64,000 nt of DNA from Thunnus maccoyii. Its lineage: Eukaryota > Chordata > Actinopteri > Scombriformes > Scombridae. The notes below the pieces were generated by a model. The model saw only the letters and a program-made list of their open reading frames with translations. It was not told the origin of the DNA and ran no database searches. The stretch lies in NCBI RefSeq assembly GCF_910596095.1, contig NC_056550.1:1612001-1676000 (forward strand), read 5' to 3'. Below, one piece after another: positions 13,001 to 27,178 of the stretch (its first letter is position 1; every line of letters begins with the position of its first letter). The position numbers and the translations under genes are program-made.

Positions 13001-16000
13001 AAGTCTGAGAAAGTGGTTGCAACAGTAGTTTAGATGAGCACAATATTCTTGACAACAGCTTAATTGCACTCAACAGCAACAGCTCTTCTCAGAGTTTCAA
13101 ATTACATCTTGATGTATGGTGAACAGGAGAAAGCTCTGCTCTGGTACTGTTGGATCTCATTGCAGCTTTTTACACTGTGGACCACAGTATCCTGATCAGC
13201 ACACAGTGGGTGGTTCACTTCCCACCTCTCTGACAGGAGTTTCTTGGTAGCTGTTCGTAACTACTGTATACGTCCCCATCTGAAACTCTGTATTATGGTG
13301 TGCCCAGAGGTTCCGTTCTGAGTCCTATTCTGTTCGCCTTGTATATACTTCCCCCAGATAATAAGTCATCTTAAAAGTATCTCCTATCACTGCTGTGGAG
13401 ATGATATTCAATTATACATCTTGTTTAATCCTCAACATGCAAACAAGCAAACTTATTTATTTTACATAACTTTATAAAAACTGGATGGCAGATCATTTCC
13501 TAAAGCTTGATGCCGACAAAACAGTAGAGAAATATTGCAAAACTCCCATTGTGCCCATTGTGTGTCAAGATGACATGGAGATGATTATTCTTGCTTTCGT
13601 TTCTCCTATCTTGACTATTATAAATTCCTCCTCACTTGACTTAACAAAACATTCTAGGATTGCTTACAAGTGGAGCAAAATGTTGCTGCTAAGTTATTGA
13701 GCAGGTCATAACAAAGGTCTCACATGACACCAATCTCAATTTTTTTTGACACCTTTAAAAAGCAGCTCAAGACCCACATATTAAGACTTGCCTTTGTGTC
13801 ATTTTTTAGTCAATTACAGTATATTTTTGTGTTTTTAATCTCTATTTTTCTTATTGTCTGTATTTTATGTCTATATGTCTTATTTTTGTTTTTATTGTGA
13901 ATCACTTTGTGATGTTCTACTTTTTAAAGGTGCTGTATAAATAAATGTACTTACCTCTAACAAGGGTTTTCAGGAGAACTGTATCAAAATCATCAAGACC
14001 CTCCTGTTCCTCATGGAAAACAGTGATGAGCTCTCTGTTCTGATAAATACTCAGAGTCTGCACACACAGAGGCAGTGAAAGGAAATGAACAAATCAACAT
14101 TTCATTTTATACATCACAAACATTTACATAACCACACAGACTCTGGGCAGATAAAAACAAAAAGTATGTTCTGCAGATTAGAAAAGTGTGTGAGGCAGTC
14201 AGGTTTCATCTTATACATTTCTCCCACAAACAATTTTAGATGACTCCTCATTAGAGCATTACAGCACACCAAGATTCCTCTTAAAAATAAAGTTTAAAAT
14301 GCAGATTTAGAGTGGTGACAACTGCAGACTTCAACTGTAACACTAACAACACACTTTGCTATCCTACATGCAAATACAGAAACGTGCAATCACAGAGTCA
14401 CACATGTGCTATCTGACTCACACTGTCCACCAGTTTCTCCAGCTCAGCTTCAGCTGGGAAGTGTTTCCGGATCTTTTCGCGAACTCTGTCGCGTAGCTCT
14501 GTGCTGAGACTCTCAGCAGCCTCCCCCTCTGCTGAAGGAGAGGTGGGACTGATGGAAACAGGGGAGAGATTACCCAGCAGCTCACTGATAAGGTCTGCAG
14601 CTGGACCAGTACCAGCAAGAACCAGCCAGGGTGTAGCTTTCCTTAGAGAGGCATCTAATCTCTAAAGCAGAGAATATATAAACACAGAATAAATGACATG
14701 AGTTTATCAGTGAGATGGACATCTTTCTTTTTAAAGAGCTCAGATATAACTGACAAAACACACAACTGAGCTACACAGTCAGAAACTCAACTGCGTATGA
14801 CATCATACAGTATAACAAACTGTAAAATATCATAAAGGAATTTAGTCGAATCACCTAATATTTTGTCATGAACTTTACTTAAACTTAAAGTCAATTCAAC
14901 CTAAAAAGTTTTTATTTCAATACCATTTGAGAACGCATATTTATAAATTCTTCGGACTTGAAGTCTTTTGACTTGAAATGATGAGTTGAATGAATTTACT
15001 GCTGTGAGTTCACTCAATTCATCAAATTAAGTTTCTAAAGAAACATGATCAGCATTTCAGCAAATTTTGCAGCACTTTTAAGAGTTAAAACTCTCCAGAG
15101 ATCTTTCTTTTTTGTAGTTTAAAGAAAAACAGACAATCTAACTTTCATCACGCAAACCATGATGAATTCATTCATGATTGAATTCAGTCACTACCCTCCA
15201 TACACTACAAAGATAATAAGGTCACTGAGAGCAGCTTTGTATGTTATCTTTGTACTGACTCTACGGAGCAACAGTAAAGCAGCAAGTTCTTAGTGTCAAA
15301 TGAATAATTAAGAAAATGTAAATGAAAACCAAATGTAATCTGAATTAGATTTATAATTTCAAACAACTACCTGACTAATTCAATAAATTAACAGATCTAA
15401 ATCCACCGAATGAAACAAGACGTTCATACAGCATGTAATATTTAGTCAGGATAACTTTTTTGTGGCGTTAGAAGAACTATTTTTATTTGTTGACTAAGCC
15501 TAAAATTTTAAGGCAGCCCTTTTGAAACAACATGTACAGTGCATGAAATATGAGACACCGCTTAATCATCAGTGGAAATATTTCTTAGATTGATCTCAAA
15601 ATTATGGAAAAAAAGTCCCCTACATGGTGCAGAAGAAGTATAAATTTGTAATTCATTTGATTTTGAGATCATGTCCAACGTTGAAGAAAAAAGTCAGACT
15701 TTCTCCTTAATCAATGACATTGATTGAATGACATTTTGTATTTGGGTCTTTTTTCACAATGCAAACATTTTCATTTCAGAATTCCTTTTCTCTGAATTTC
15801 AACACTTATCTCAGTTTTCCATGTGGTCTTTCTTAACCCTCTTGCATAGAATACCACTAGATTGTACAATTACTCTACCTTTTGCTCCCTTTTTTGGTTT
15901 AGTTTCTGTTTGCATGTTTTTGTTAACCAAAATGAACTGAAACCAACACCAAGCTCAGTGCACAAGAAGAGGACCATGACAGCCCAACCACCCAGTCAAG

Positions 16001-16245
16001 TGAGTCAACACTGCAGGGAACAAGTGGAGCAACTGCATAAAGCAACCTTGATGCTGATGCAGTCAAGCGTCCTGTGTCCTATTAGCAGCAGGTAGGGTAA
16101 CCCTAACCCTAACCCTAACCCCTAACCCTAACCCCATAAGGGTTAGTGGTAATCAAATCCCCTAAACCTAACAACACAACATTTTACCAGTACTACCTGT
16201 ACAGTGGTAACATGTATATTTTTATTAAATCCGTAAATCTATTAT

Positions 16246-16308
<63 letters not shown>

Positions 16309-19300
16309 AGTGAATGTATTGGACAGTTTCCTCACCTCAAGCATATTGGCGTCTCCTGAGATGAGCATGCACAGCACTGGGATTTCAATACTGCCACTAC
16401 CTGTTGGCCCAAGATAACAAGTTAGAAGAAGAAGACACCTCTACAGAGACATTGCATTAAGCAAAGACAATATTAGAAACACTTCCTCATAATATCCCAC
16501 AACCTCTCCAAAAAGTGTACTACATTTCTTATGAGTTGAAATTACTAATTGGTTTTTGAAACTGCTCAGCTTTCATCCAATTCCCAGCATCTTGTTTTGG
16601 CCTTTATTTATCCAGGGTAGGTTTACTGGGGACAAGACAGGAACACTGTGCTCTACATTCACACAGTGCATGCATAATTTTTATCACTAGCCCCTTTCAG
16701 ACATACACTTCACTCTGTTGATTCTCTGGCAACTCAAACATGTCATGTTTGAAAAAGATCCTGAGTCCTGTAAAATCCAGCAAAATACTTTATGTAAGTA
16801 GAATATAGGTGAACTGAGAGCTAAAACATAACTTTTATATTGTAGGGGCTTGGGTGCAGTTGTTACTGAGTAATATAGGGATATATCCACTGTTCAATAA
16901 ATTATTCTATTAATGAAGAAAATGATTGGTGCTTAGACAGAATTACTGAGGCAATAGAGGGCCTCCTCTCAAAACTGAGAGACCTTTTCTTCCTTCATTA
17001 CTGCCCAGCTCAGCACTGTTCATTGTGTAGTGCAACTACTGTGGTGAGAAAAGGAAGCAAATTTTGGAGCTTAACTTTGGATCTTGTCTGCCAGATGACA
17101 ACTGTGCAAGCAATGTGGCTCTATTTGTAATGGTTCTGTCATGTTTGAACTGATTGAACATGGAACATTTTCCAAAGTTAGACTTACATGCACATGCCAT
17201 GGCCATTACTTTAGTACTTGTAACACTGCCGGATGACCCAGCTATGATTCATGTTTGAAAGGAGCTGTTGTTTACACACTATATGTCTCTGTCTCACCCC
17301 AAATGCCAGTGCGCTGATGGGAAATGTAATCCTCCAGATTAGCACGAAAGGCTGTCTCTCCTCCTCGGCGGCCTATACTCCCATCATCCACCAGGAGGAA
17401 AGCCTGGCAGTTCTTGTCCAGGCAGCAGGAGTCACGTGATGTGTTCTGGACGTAGTACCGAGCAGGGAAGCTCCCCTACAAACAAAAAACAGAGACAACA
17501 AGAAATGTGAGTGAGTTGTAGGATTCATTCAGGGATAAAATCTATTCTGCCACACCTCTGCTCATCTGATCAGTGCCACTAATATTATATGACACTTTGA
17601 CCTAGCAGGCAAATCCTGTTTTATGAGTATCTGGGCCCCACTCTTTGTACATAGATAACCAAGTTATCTAGATTAGAATGTTGACAATTTGACATGAGTT
17701 TGGATTTTTGGGTTTTTCGAAAGCTGTCTCAATATCCATCTGGAGCTGTTGTCAGAGCAACAATTCCTTAAGCCCAAAACTGCTAAAATGCAGCTTATTG
17801 ACAGTTAGCTGGATCATGACTAAGTTTTAGGGTGAACCACAAACATGAACTCATTTTCAGATACAAATGTCTCGTGTTCTTTTTTATGATTAAAAGAGAA
17901 TTGATATAATTATGATTTTAGATGAGAACATGCAGGTTATTTATAAATCATTAGGATCTATTGATATAATTATATCAATTTGATTTTTGTAAGAAAAAGT
18001 TGGAATGAAAGTAGTCATGTGCACATCCACAAAACCTCAGTGGGGTGGGTGCTGGATACAAAAAACAGTTAAACTTGATACAAGGAGTACCCGCCACACA
18101 CTGAATGGGAGAGAGCTCTCTGACAAGGAGCTCTGATTCAGTGTGCAGGTTCTCCTTGTATCTAGTGTAATAAAAAGTAACCTTTACTTATACATGATAA
18201 AATATACAACTAAATGAAAGTTTGTGCACTAAGAAGGAATCAATCCAAGTTTAGTTTGAGATACTCTGAGCAAAAAAAGGTGACATAAACTCACCTAAAA
18301 GATTCAAGACCAATGAAGCCAGGCCATATGACATTTAATTTGACATTTGACAACTAAAACATATTAACTGATTAACTGCAGGACTCACTTTGCTTAAACA
18401 TGTTTAGGCAGTTAAAGCTGCTCTTTGAGTAGAGTTTCTTGTAAGGTTTAATTTTCATAGCAGGCTTATGATTATCACTCAGCAGTCCTTGACACCTCTA
18501 ATGAGGAGAACCTCATCAATCATTCACCCAACATCACTGGCAGTCTGGCCACATTCACTGGTTATATCAAAATGTTTAACAGTGATGACAGTTTGGAAAC
18601 AGTAGAAACATTGTGGAGCACAATGTAGAACATAATGGCAGCGATGCAGGAACACACAGAAAATTAGACTTATGTCCATTAATCTATTACCCCAAGTGCA
18701 TGCTGGGAAGGTTCCCAACAACAAGGTTCCCCCATCCCAACTCTTTACTCATTTTGCCTTTGTTACTAAGATAACTTCATCCAGGATGAACAAATCAGTC
18801 CTCAAACTGCCTTCAAAGAACTACATTAGCTGGATGAGAATTTATTTTAGTCTGATATTATTCTGTGATATTTAGCCTGCATTAGTCAAACTACATTTGA
18901 AGAACAGGACCCTGGAAGCCATTCTATATCACAATGCAAATGAAATGCCAGTGCACTTCATAATTGTACATGCTCAATGTTCTGTGGAGGTAAAACACTG
19001 AAAGGGATGACACAGCAAAAGACAGATCAAACGGGATTGTATTGATGATAGTGAAAGACAGAACAGGAGTATAAATAAAAGCAGACAGTTTCATCCTGTT
19101 GTTGACAGTATAGCACCTCTTTCTGCCAGAGCTGAAACTTAAGCTGAATTAAGAACTTCAGGTAAAACATAGTGAAATAAAGTTTTGTTTTGGGCTCTGC
19201 TGTGCAGCTGGGAACCTCTTACTAGCCAACCACAGCCACCATCAGTGTGCTTTGTTTTAGTTTCTTGTTCATTTACTGTAAGTTTACAATTACACATACT

Positions 19301-22300
19301 CTACTGCATCCACACATCCACTCAACACTACTGGTTGAAGTGACTTCTGGTGGAAGCTGACAGGGTGTTGCAGCGTTTGCTTCCAGAGATGATGCTCCAC
19401 TTACTCTCCTGTCCACATTACTATATCCTCTCTCTGCTGTCACTTACACATCATTACTGCCAAAATCTCCAATGTATCAAGTCGGTTTCATCTATAACTG
19501 AGTTCTTGACGTATTTTCTTAAAATGTGATTTAATTTTTCTTGATTCTTGTGCAACAATCTGCCTTATTCTTTCTAGGAAATTCTTGTAACAAGTAAATT
19601 CAGACTTAATTATAATCATTATCATTTTTTATTCTGACATTTTATTCAGTCCTTCCATTTCCCAACAAATCATCTGCACTGAAAAAACAACACAGTTCCT
19701 TTTTAATGCAAAGCTAATCCTGAACAAAATTTGCAGAATACAAAAAAAAAGAATAATATTTATCTTTTAAACCAGAGTATAATAGTTTTAGTTACTCCTT
19801 CAAAGCGAAAGAGATATGAAGTCTCTTTTATAAACTAATTAAATACATTATGAGAATATTTTCTCATTTCTAACCCATTTCTTAAAATTGTGAAAGTTTT
19901 CAGGTTAATGACAATCACTTTAACTGATTAATCTTCTATTTTTATTCTGGAATTGGATACAGTACCTTACCTGTACTGAACAGATTCTCAAGAAGCATGT
20001 GAACCCCTAATTTGGTAATGGGGTATTCTGGTATACCACTGAGTTACAGTAGCATGGGTCCAGTTATATAGCATACCTCCTTGCTTCCCTTACATGAGAC
20101 TTAAAGGATGAGGGAAAGATGCTCCAGCATTGCTTTGAAGAGATGGTAATTCCTCATAACACACAGCTGTACCAGTTGTTACTGAGTTTTGGGTTGTTGA
20201 CTTAATCTGATCAAGCTCTGTCTCAGATCTACACTCGTATTTGTCATTCTCATAAGACATGGCAGATGTGAAAACCTATTAATACTGTACCAAAATATTT
20301 ATTACACAGGATGTGCACAATACATCCAAAAAACAATCAAACCTGTACAGAATTTGCTATGTGATATAACATCTTCATCCATCAGTGTTCAAATTGGCAT
20401 AGTTGCACTAAAATTTAAATAGTAATTTAAAACGATCATTGACAATGGACTGTTACTGCTCATATTACAACCATGTTGTGATTGTAACATAGCTGCAGAT
20501 CAGAAAGGTATTTTGGCACTAAATCATTCAGTGCTTTATAAACCAACAGCAGTATTTTAATATAAATTCTTTGACAAACAGGAAGCTAGTGTAAAGATCT
20601 CAGAACTGGAGTGTTATGATCCACACTCCTGGTCTTAGTGAGGACTCTGAATCAGCAGCAGCTGTCTGATTGACTTTTTAGAGTGACCTGTACCATTACA
20701 GTAGTCGAGAGTATTGAAGATAAATTCGTGGACAAGTTTTTCAAAATCCTGCTGAGACATTAGTCCTTTAATTCTTAACATATTTTAAAGATGATAGTAG
20801 GCTAGCATTGTAATTTTCTTAATGTGGGTGTTGAATTTCAGTTCTGAGTCCATAACTACATCAAGATTTCTGGCTTGGTTTTTGGTTTTTAACATTACCG
20901 ATTGAAGCTGAGCAATGACTTTTAAGTGCTCTTCCTTGGCTCCAAAAACTATTACTTCAGTTTTATCTTTGTTTAACTGAAGAAAATTTTGGCACATTCA
21001 ATCATTAATTTGTTCAATGCACTTACTCTGCACTTGTATTGGACCACAGTCTTGGATGTGTAAAATTTGTAAATTTGTTTGTCGTCTGCATAATTATAGT
21101 AACATAATTTGTTGCAATCTGAGCAATTGGGAGCATGTAGATGTTGAACAGAAGAGGTCCCAGAATGGAGCCTTGGGGAACTCCATGTCATTTTTGTCCT
21201 TTGAGATGTGTAATTACCTCTAGACACAAACTAGTCCCTGTCCTTTAAGTAGGATTCAAGCCAGTTTAGTACTGTGTAAATAAGTCTCACCCAGTCATGA
21301 TTTGCATATTATGATAAGTACCTGTGCATTGACAAGCCGCTGCCTGTTGTGCACTAGGCCCCAGGGTGCCAGTCCCACAGCAATAACTTTCTTCTGGGAG
21401 AGAGCTGGAGCTGCAGCCCCATGATCCCTCACTGCCTCACCCACACAGCGGGCCACACCCTCTCGCAGACCCCCCGTTAAGATCCAGGCCCCTGGGAAAG
21501 AGTAGGGAGAAAAGCAGTGAGGTGGCACACATAACCACAAGGTGAGCTTTTCAGCATATACTGTATACATTGAGCATGTGCAGGTTAAACCCGTGGTGGT
21601 CACTTAAGTCAGAAAGATTTATCTTCTAGATACCATGAATGCCTGTAACAAAACTAGCAGATGAGATATATCACTGAATAGGTGAAACTCTGACCTGTTG
21701 GTGTGCGAGAAAAAAGTCAGTAGGCTTCATCATCTACAAACCATGAATGCCTGTACCAAATTTTGTATCTAGAAGATGTGGATATTTCACTGGATAAGTG
21801 GCTGGCTTGCTTTCCTCCAGAGTTTACACATATTCTAGGTATGGTCTCAGATTGGATATTGAACCAACACATACACAACTAAAACATGTGAAGCCCTGAT
21901 TATTTACTTTATGTAGTTATGTTAAATAAATGGAGGGACTGCCTCTAACAGTATGCCATTTTAGTTTGAATTTAATATGTGTAACATGTGACAAAAGGAA
22001 GTTGAACCAACTGACCAATACAATAAGACATACTCATATAAACAACACAAAGGAACATGTACTCCACAGCTGACACCAATGTTTTCAAAATGCAGTACTG
22101 TCATGTTTACAGATAGACTGGTTTTGACATCATAAAAACAATATTTTCATATGCATTTGCATTATATGTTCTCTTGTTGTTGTCTCTATTGATTTTAATG
22201 GTAAGCATGGGTTCTTACCTGTGCTCTGTGCAGCCTTAACCAGCCCATTTCTCAGAACATCTCTCACCCATGTTTTGATCTTCTCATTACCTTCACCCCC

Positions 22301-25300
22301 CACCACTGACACCACCAAGTTGGGTGAGGGCAGGCCCCAGTGAGCTGTCATCAGGGTGTAGATAATCTGAGGTGATGTGTCACATGACAGCCGCAGAAAC
22401 TAGACAGGACAAAGAGAGGATGGCAGATAACCAGAAAAAGGAATTCATCTATCAAATCAATTTTTCCATTTAATTAAACAAGGATGAAATACATCAAGAC
22501 ATTTCAACATCATTCATACTGTTTGTCTCACCTACCTGCGAACTAAACTTTGAGTATAGTTCAATCAAAATAATGCTTCTCTCCTTTTTTCCACCATCAA
22601 CAATACCACTCAACAATATGATGAGTTTGCTCAGTTCTTTTATGACAAAGTTTCATTTATCAGAAACAATCTCTGGTATATTCTGTCCTTGACCCCAGTG
22701 CATGATAAAAATTCATCCAGCAGCTTAATTCTCCCACCTACTCCCTTGACTCCATTCCCTCCAAACCATTTAAGTCTGCTCTTCCTTGTCTTGCACATGA
22801 CACATTGAATATTGTTAATGTCTCTTTGCTTATTGGGACTTTCCGTACTTCCCTCAAGCAGGCAGTTATCATGCCATTACTGAAGAAAAAGAGTCTACAT
22901 CCATGCGTAATTAGTAATTACAGACCAATTTCAAACCTTTCTTTCATCAGTAAAATATTGGAAAAAGCTGCATACAAGCAATTGGACAATAATCTTTTAC
23001 TCAACTAGTGCAGTGCCTATTCAAATCGTGCCTGTTCGGAATGGGCCAATTTCTCAATACCTAGAGACAACAGTGCCCGTCCCCTAAACACCTCTCATGC
23101 AGACTATTGGTAGACACTACAATTTACCGACTGTGGAGCCTTTACAACCTTGTCTATAAAATATTTAAGAAAGTTATTGCAGTCACTGTTTGAGAAGACT
23201 GGCAGGTTAGGGTTGCTGGGAGAGACAATACAGTTTACAGTGTCAAACTGGACTTTAGGGTTTCTCTTGTTAGAAGAAATTAGATTAGAAATGTAAGAAG
23301 ATCTCTCAGCCTTCACCATATTGTTAAGGGTACCCACGAGTTCTCTGAGATGCAGTCTGTGTACTTCAAGCTTAATGGTTTCCCACAAGCACTCTGTCTT
23401 TCGACATTTGTGCCTTAATGTCCGGATGGTTTCATTTATCTATGGGGATAGAGTTTTGGAGATCTTTCTAAGTTTTAGATTTTCCAATTTATCCAACACT
23501 GAGGAGCAATGAGTGTTAAATGATTGGATTAAAGTATCCACATTTCCAGCCTTTAAAACAATAATGCTGCCAAACACCATAGAAAAACTGACAGCTACAG
23601 CCTATTTATGATACGGGTGTGTCTCATATGGCAAGAAGGCTGAGACTCCAATGCAAAGCAAATGTCAAATAAAATACATTTATTGTCACTGACACATCCC
23701 AAATTCAACATCTATACTATACATATGTGTAAAAACAAGGTCCAGGGTGTGCCCACCTGTGTGTGTAGAGCCAGATACGTGTTGCTTAAACTTGAAGGAC
23801 TCAGTGAAATTAAGAAATTCAGAGGCAGCATTACATGTAATGGTATCGCTATGAAGATTAAAACCCCCAACCATTAGGACCTTGTCTAGCTTTATAATAG
23901 GTGATGAAAAATCTGCAAAATCTGATAAAAAGGATCCAATGGGGCCTGGTTGTCAGTAAATTAAAACACAATAGATAGGATTTAGCTGACCGACTCTGGA
24001 CATTTGCAATTCAGTAGTAGTAGTACTCTGAGCTGACATCATAGACAGAGATGGAGGTTCTGGGGGTGGAGTGTGGAATGTAAACAGTTGGTCACGTGGA
24101 GAGGACTGTACAGTGTGCTGCAAATTAGCCGCTAGCATTCTGCTACCCAGCCTGTTGGGGTGGACTCCATCAGTTTTGAAGAGGGGAGAACAATTCCAGA
24201 ACAGATTAAAAGTGTCAATAAAACCTATTATGAGCTCTAAAGGCGGACTGGAGCCAGGTGTGGAGGCTGAGGAATCTGCTGAAATGCCCTGCTCCAGGGG
24301 CCACTGTGGCAATTGGACCAGATATAAAAACAGACTTTCCACAACTACTTAAAAAGTTGAAAAAAAGAGATTGATCAAATCCTTTTTGGTCAGCTGAGAC
24401 TACTGACGAGCAGTATCATTTGACCCCACATGGACTATAATTTGTTGTATAATTTGTTTGGTGGAGAACGGGAGTGAGCACAGCAACCATGGGAGCTTAT
24501 CCAGGATGTCAGGGACTGTTGCTCTGGTAAAGCAGTGTGTCGCTGCGTTGAAGAAACTGATGTTCCTTATTATGTCCCCTACTAATAATGTGGTTGGGGG
24601 AAGATGACGGTTGTGGGCTTTCACGGCAGGAGAGTGCAGGATTGCACCTTGTGTTGAAGTCACCAACTGAGGATGGGGTGTCCAAATCGGTGAGTCTTGT
24701 GGCAAGGCAATGACATCAGACCTGAGAGAGAACGTCTCCGCTGGCCCAGGGCAAGGGGGACCACCAGAGCGGCTGGCCATGGCCTCTTTCAACATCTTTA
24801 TCTTGCGACAGGGAGAGGAGGTCGTTCCCTGAGATGGTGGCCGTTGATTTGACTTCAAAGAGGAATGGCAAGCCACCTTAACACTGCTAGCAACTGGTGG
24901 AAAAGAAGCTGTAGTGTCACCAGTCACAGCTTTCGGAGAGGGTCCAGATCAGGGCTGGTCAGAGCCACAGGAACATCAGCAGGATGAACCAGAGTGTTGT
25001 CCAACAGGATCGTATAGTGGTTGGAGAGACTTAGGCGGGGTGGCAAGGCAGCCCTGTCCGAGTGTCTCTTGCAGCCGTCGGTCACCACCTCAGCCCAGTA
25101 TGAGCGATGGTTTGGCATGAAGCAGGAGAAAAGCCACGGACAAGTGGAGGGGTCCCACAGAACAGTGTCTTGGATGGCTGCACTGAGATCAGTGATCCAT
25201 TTGGACTGCCCAGTAGCCACATCCATGAAGCTAGACAGAAGGGATTCCTTCTTCTGCAGTTCATCAGAAAGCCATTGAATAGTCTCCTTAAGGTCAGCAA

Positions 25301-26548
25301 TCTTTTTGTTTGCTTCTTGGAGTAGCACACTGTCCTCACAGGGCAAAGGTGGCATGATTGTAAAATCCAAGAATAAAATAGCTTAAAACACTCAATAAAA
25401 TGGACACCAGCTAGCCTAGCTGCCAGGCTAAAAACAAAACCTGGGTAAACTAGTGGCAGTTGAGAGTCGGCAGTCAGATCGTGCAGTTAAAAATCCAGGC
25501 ATCCAATGATTAAAAACCTTATACCGGGTTAAACCATGTAAACAAGACGGCAAAGTTCTAAAAACTGTAACATAAACCTCTGGCTTAAAACTGGTTAAAA
25601 TGTCAATTTATGATGGAACTTCTGTCCACGTCGATGCATGCGCAATTTACTCCACATCAGGCATCAATAGTATTTATGATGTGTACCAGGTCAGGTTTTA
25701 AAAGTAATCATGGCAGCCCTGATCAGAGTAATCAATGACCTTAAGTTTAACAGTGATTCAAAAATAATCTCAATTTTATCTTTGCTTGATCTCACTGCTG
25801 CATTTGATACTACTGATACTGATATTTTAATCAAGAGACTTTAAGATTCTGTTGGTCTATCAGACACCGCTCTCAACTGTTCACTTCCTACTGGAGTCAT
25901 TCTTGATGCTGATGTTAATTTTGAAAGTCATGCCAGTAACATAGCAAGACAGCTGTCTATCACCTAAAGAATATATCTAAAGTTAGAAGGTTCATATCTC
26001 AAGCAGATTCTGAAAAACTGGTCCATGCATTTATCTCCAGCAGATTGAACTATAATGCTCTTTTCACTGGTGTGGGGATCCTGCACCATTTTTGTGGGGC
26101 ATTTAGATTAAATTTGGCCATCAGAAATCACTAATAATTATCAGAAATAATTCATAATTCTATTAAATAATATGATTTAATTTACATTAAATCCACCTCA
26201 TGGCACCATCCTTAAAGAAGGGAAAAGATAGCCAATTCACTGATTCAGTCTCATAAAATGTACTAAGCTATCAATTCGAAACTTTGATTAATAATTAACT
26301 TAATAACTACAACCAAAATTACCATATCAATAGCTAGTAAAGGTTGAAGGGTTTTGGGAGTTCTTGCAGAGTAGAGGTTGACAGTATTTACTTTTGTACA
26401 ACATTAATTAGACAGCATGTCTATTAAAAAGCATTTTTAAAAGATAGCAATGGTAAAACACAATAGGTAATCTGACTAAATGTACTTAACTAAAGAGCAA
26501 AAGGAGATAAAACGCAATATATGATCTTGACTAGTGACCATATACAGT

Positions 26549-26624
<76 letters not shown>

Positions 26625-27106
26625 GAAATTGTTGTATTTTTTTTAATTTTCAAACTCTATTTTAAAATTATTTTATCATGTCAATTGATTACTGATGTTA
26701 AGCACCTTGAACTCCCACTGTGTATGTTGTTGTATATGTATATTTAAATAAATAAATGTATATTTTACCATTTATCATTTTTTATGATGATTGTGTGTGT
26801 GTGTGAAAAAGTCTGTTTCAGTGAGTGTCATGTGACCTGCAATCCAGACTGTCACCACAACACAAAGTTGCCTGCCAGCCCAGCACTGTTCCTGATCACA
26901 GCTATTATCACAGTGTGATGTCGTTGCAGTCGAACTTTGTTACATGCTGCACACACAAGGAGGATACAGCAACCTTTAGCAGCACAAGCAGGGCTATTAG
27001 GGTATTATTCCTTAAAGGGTGGGTTCACCATCTTGACTTTGTTTAAAATGTTATGTTGGTCTTCTTTGATGTTCAGGGTGGACCACTCTTCTGGTATACT
27101 GGTATA

Positions 27107-27178
<72 letters not shown>

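Larger units (their letters stand above)
14662..16335. other. trpm4 intron 7
   Basis: Contains the old repeat copy at 15893-15963, a telomere-like CCCTAA cluster at 16097-16135 and a long GT array at 16247-16307. The rest is AT-rich without recognisable content. Confidence 0.55.
17476..21321. other. trpm4 intron 5
   Basis: Holds an imperfect hairpin at 18077-18162 and an L2-like LINE remnant at 20486-21295. The stretch 18163-20485 shows only AT-rich sequence without recognisable domains. Confidence 0.5.
23020..25670 (-). mobile_element. LINE copy nested in the older LINE (ORF1, esterase, EN)
   Basis: On the minus strand ORF1 starts near ATG 25355 with a coiled-coil N-terminus ([20 protein letters not shown]), then an SGNH/GDSL-esterase-like part. 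The GSND block ([11 protein letters not shown]) and the DGVHPNRLG block are clear. The endonuclease part follows at about 23877-23686 ([15 protein letters not shown]), then a linker ([18 protein letters not shown]) to 23104. No RT follows, so the copy lacks its 3' half. ORF1 is broken by a frameshift near 24925 and by stops. L2-type elements with esterase-bearing ORF1 are known in fish. Confidence 0.75.
22560..26755 (+). mobile_element. older L2-like LINE, split by a later insertion
   Basis: The left half (22560-23010) encodes a degraded linker and the RT start: [34 protein letters not shown], then QLDNN. The right half resumes near 25680 with [35 protein letters not shown], and after an internal deletion [14 protein letters not shown] tail with AAGCACCTTGAACT and TAAATAAATAAATG ends near 26755. 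The two halves match consecutive parts of one RT, so the material between them was inserted later. A GT array at 26549-26623 lies in the 3' part. Confidence 0.7.

Noticed and set aside
22560..25670. Twin-priming inversion as explanation for opposite-strand LINE parts
   Set aside because: Order and orientation (RT plus, then 5' part minus, then RT plus again) do not fit a single 5'-inverted copy; nested insertion explains it better.
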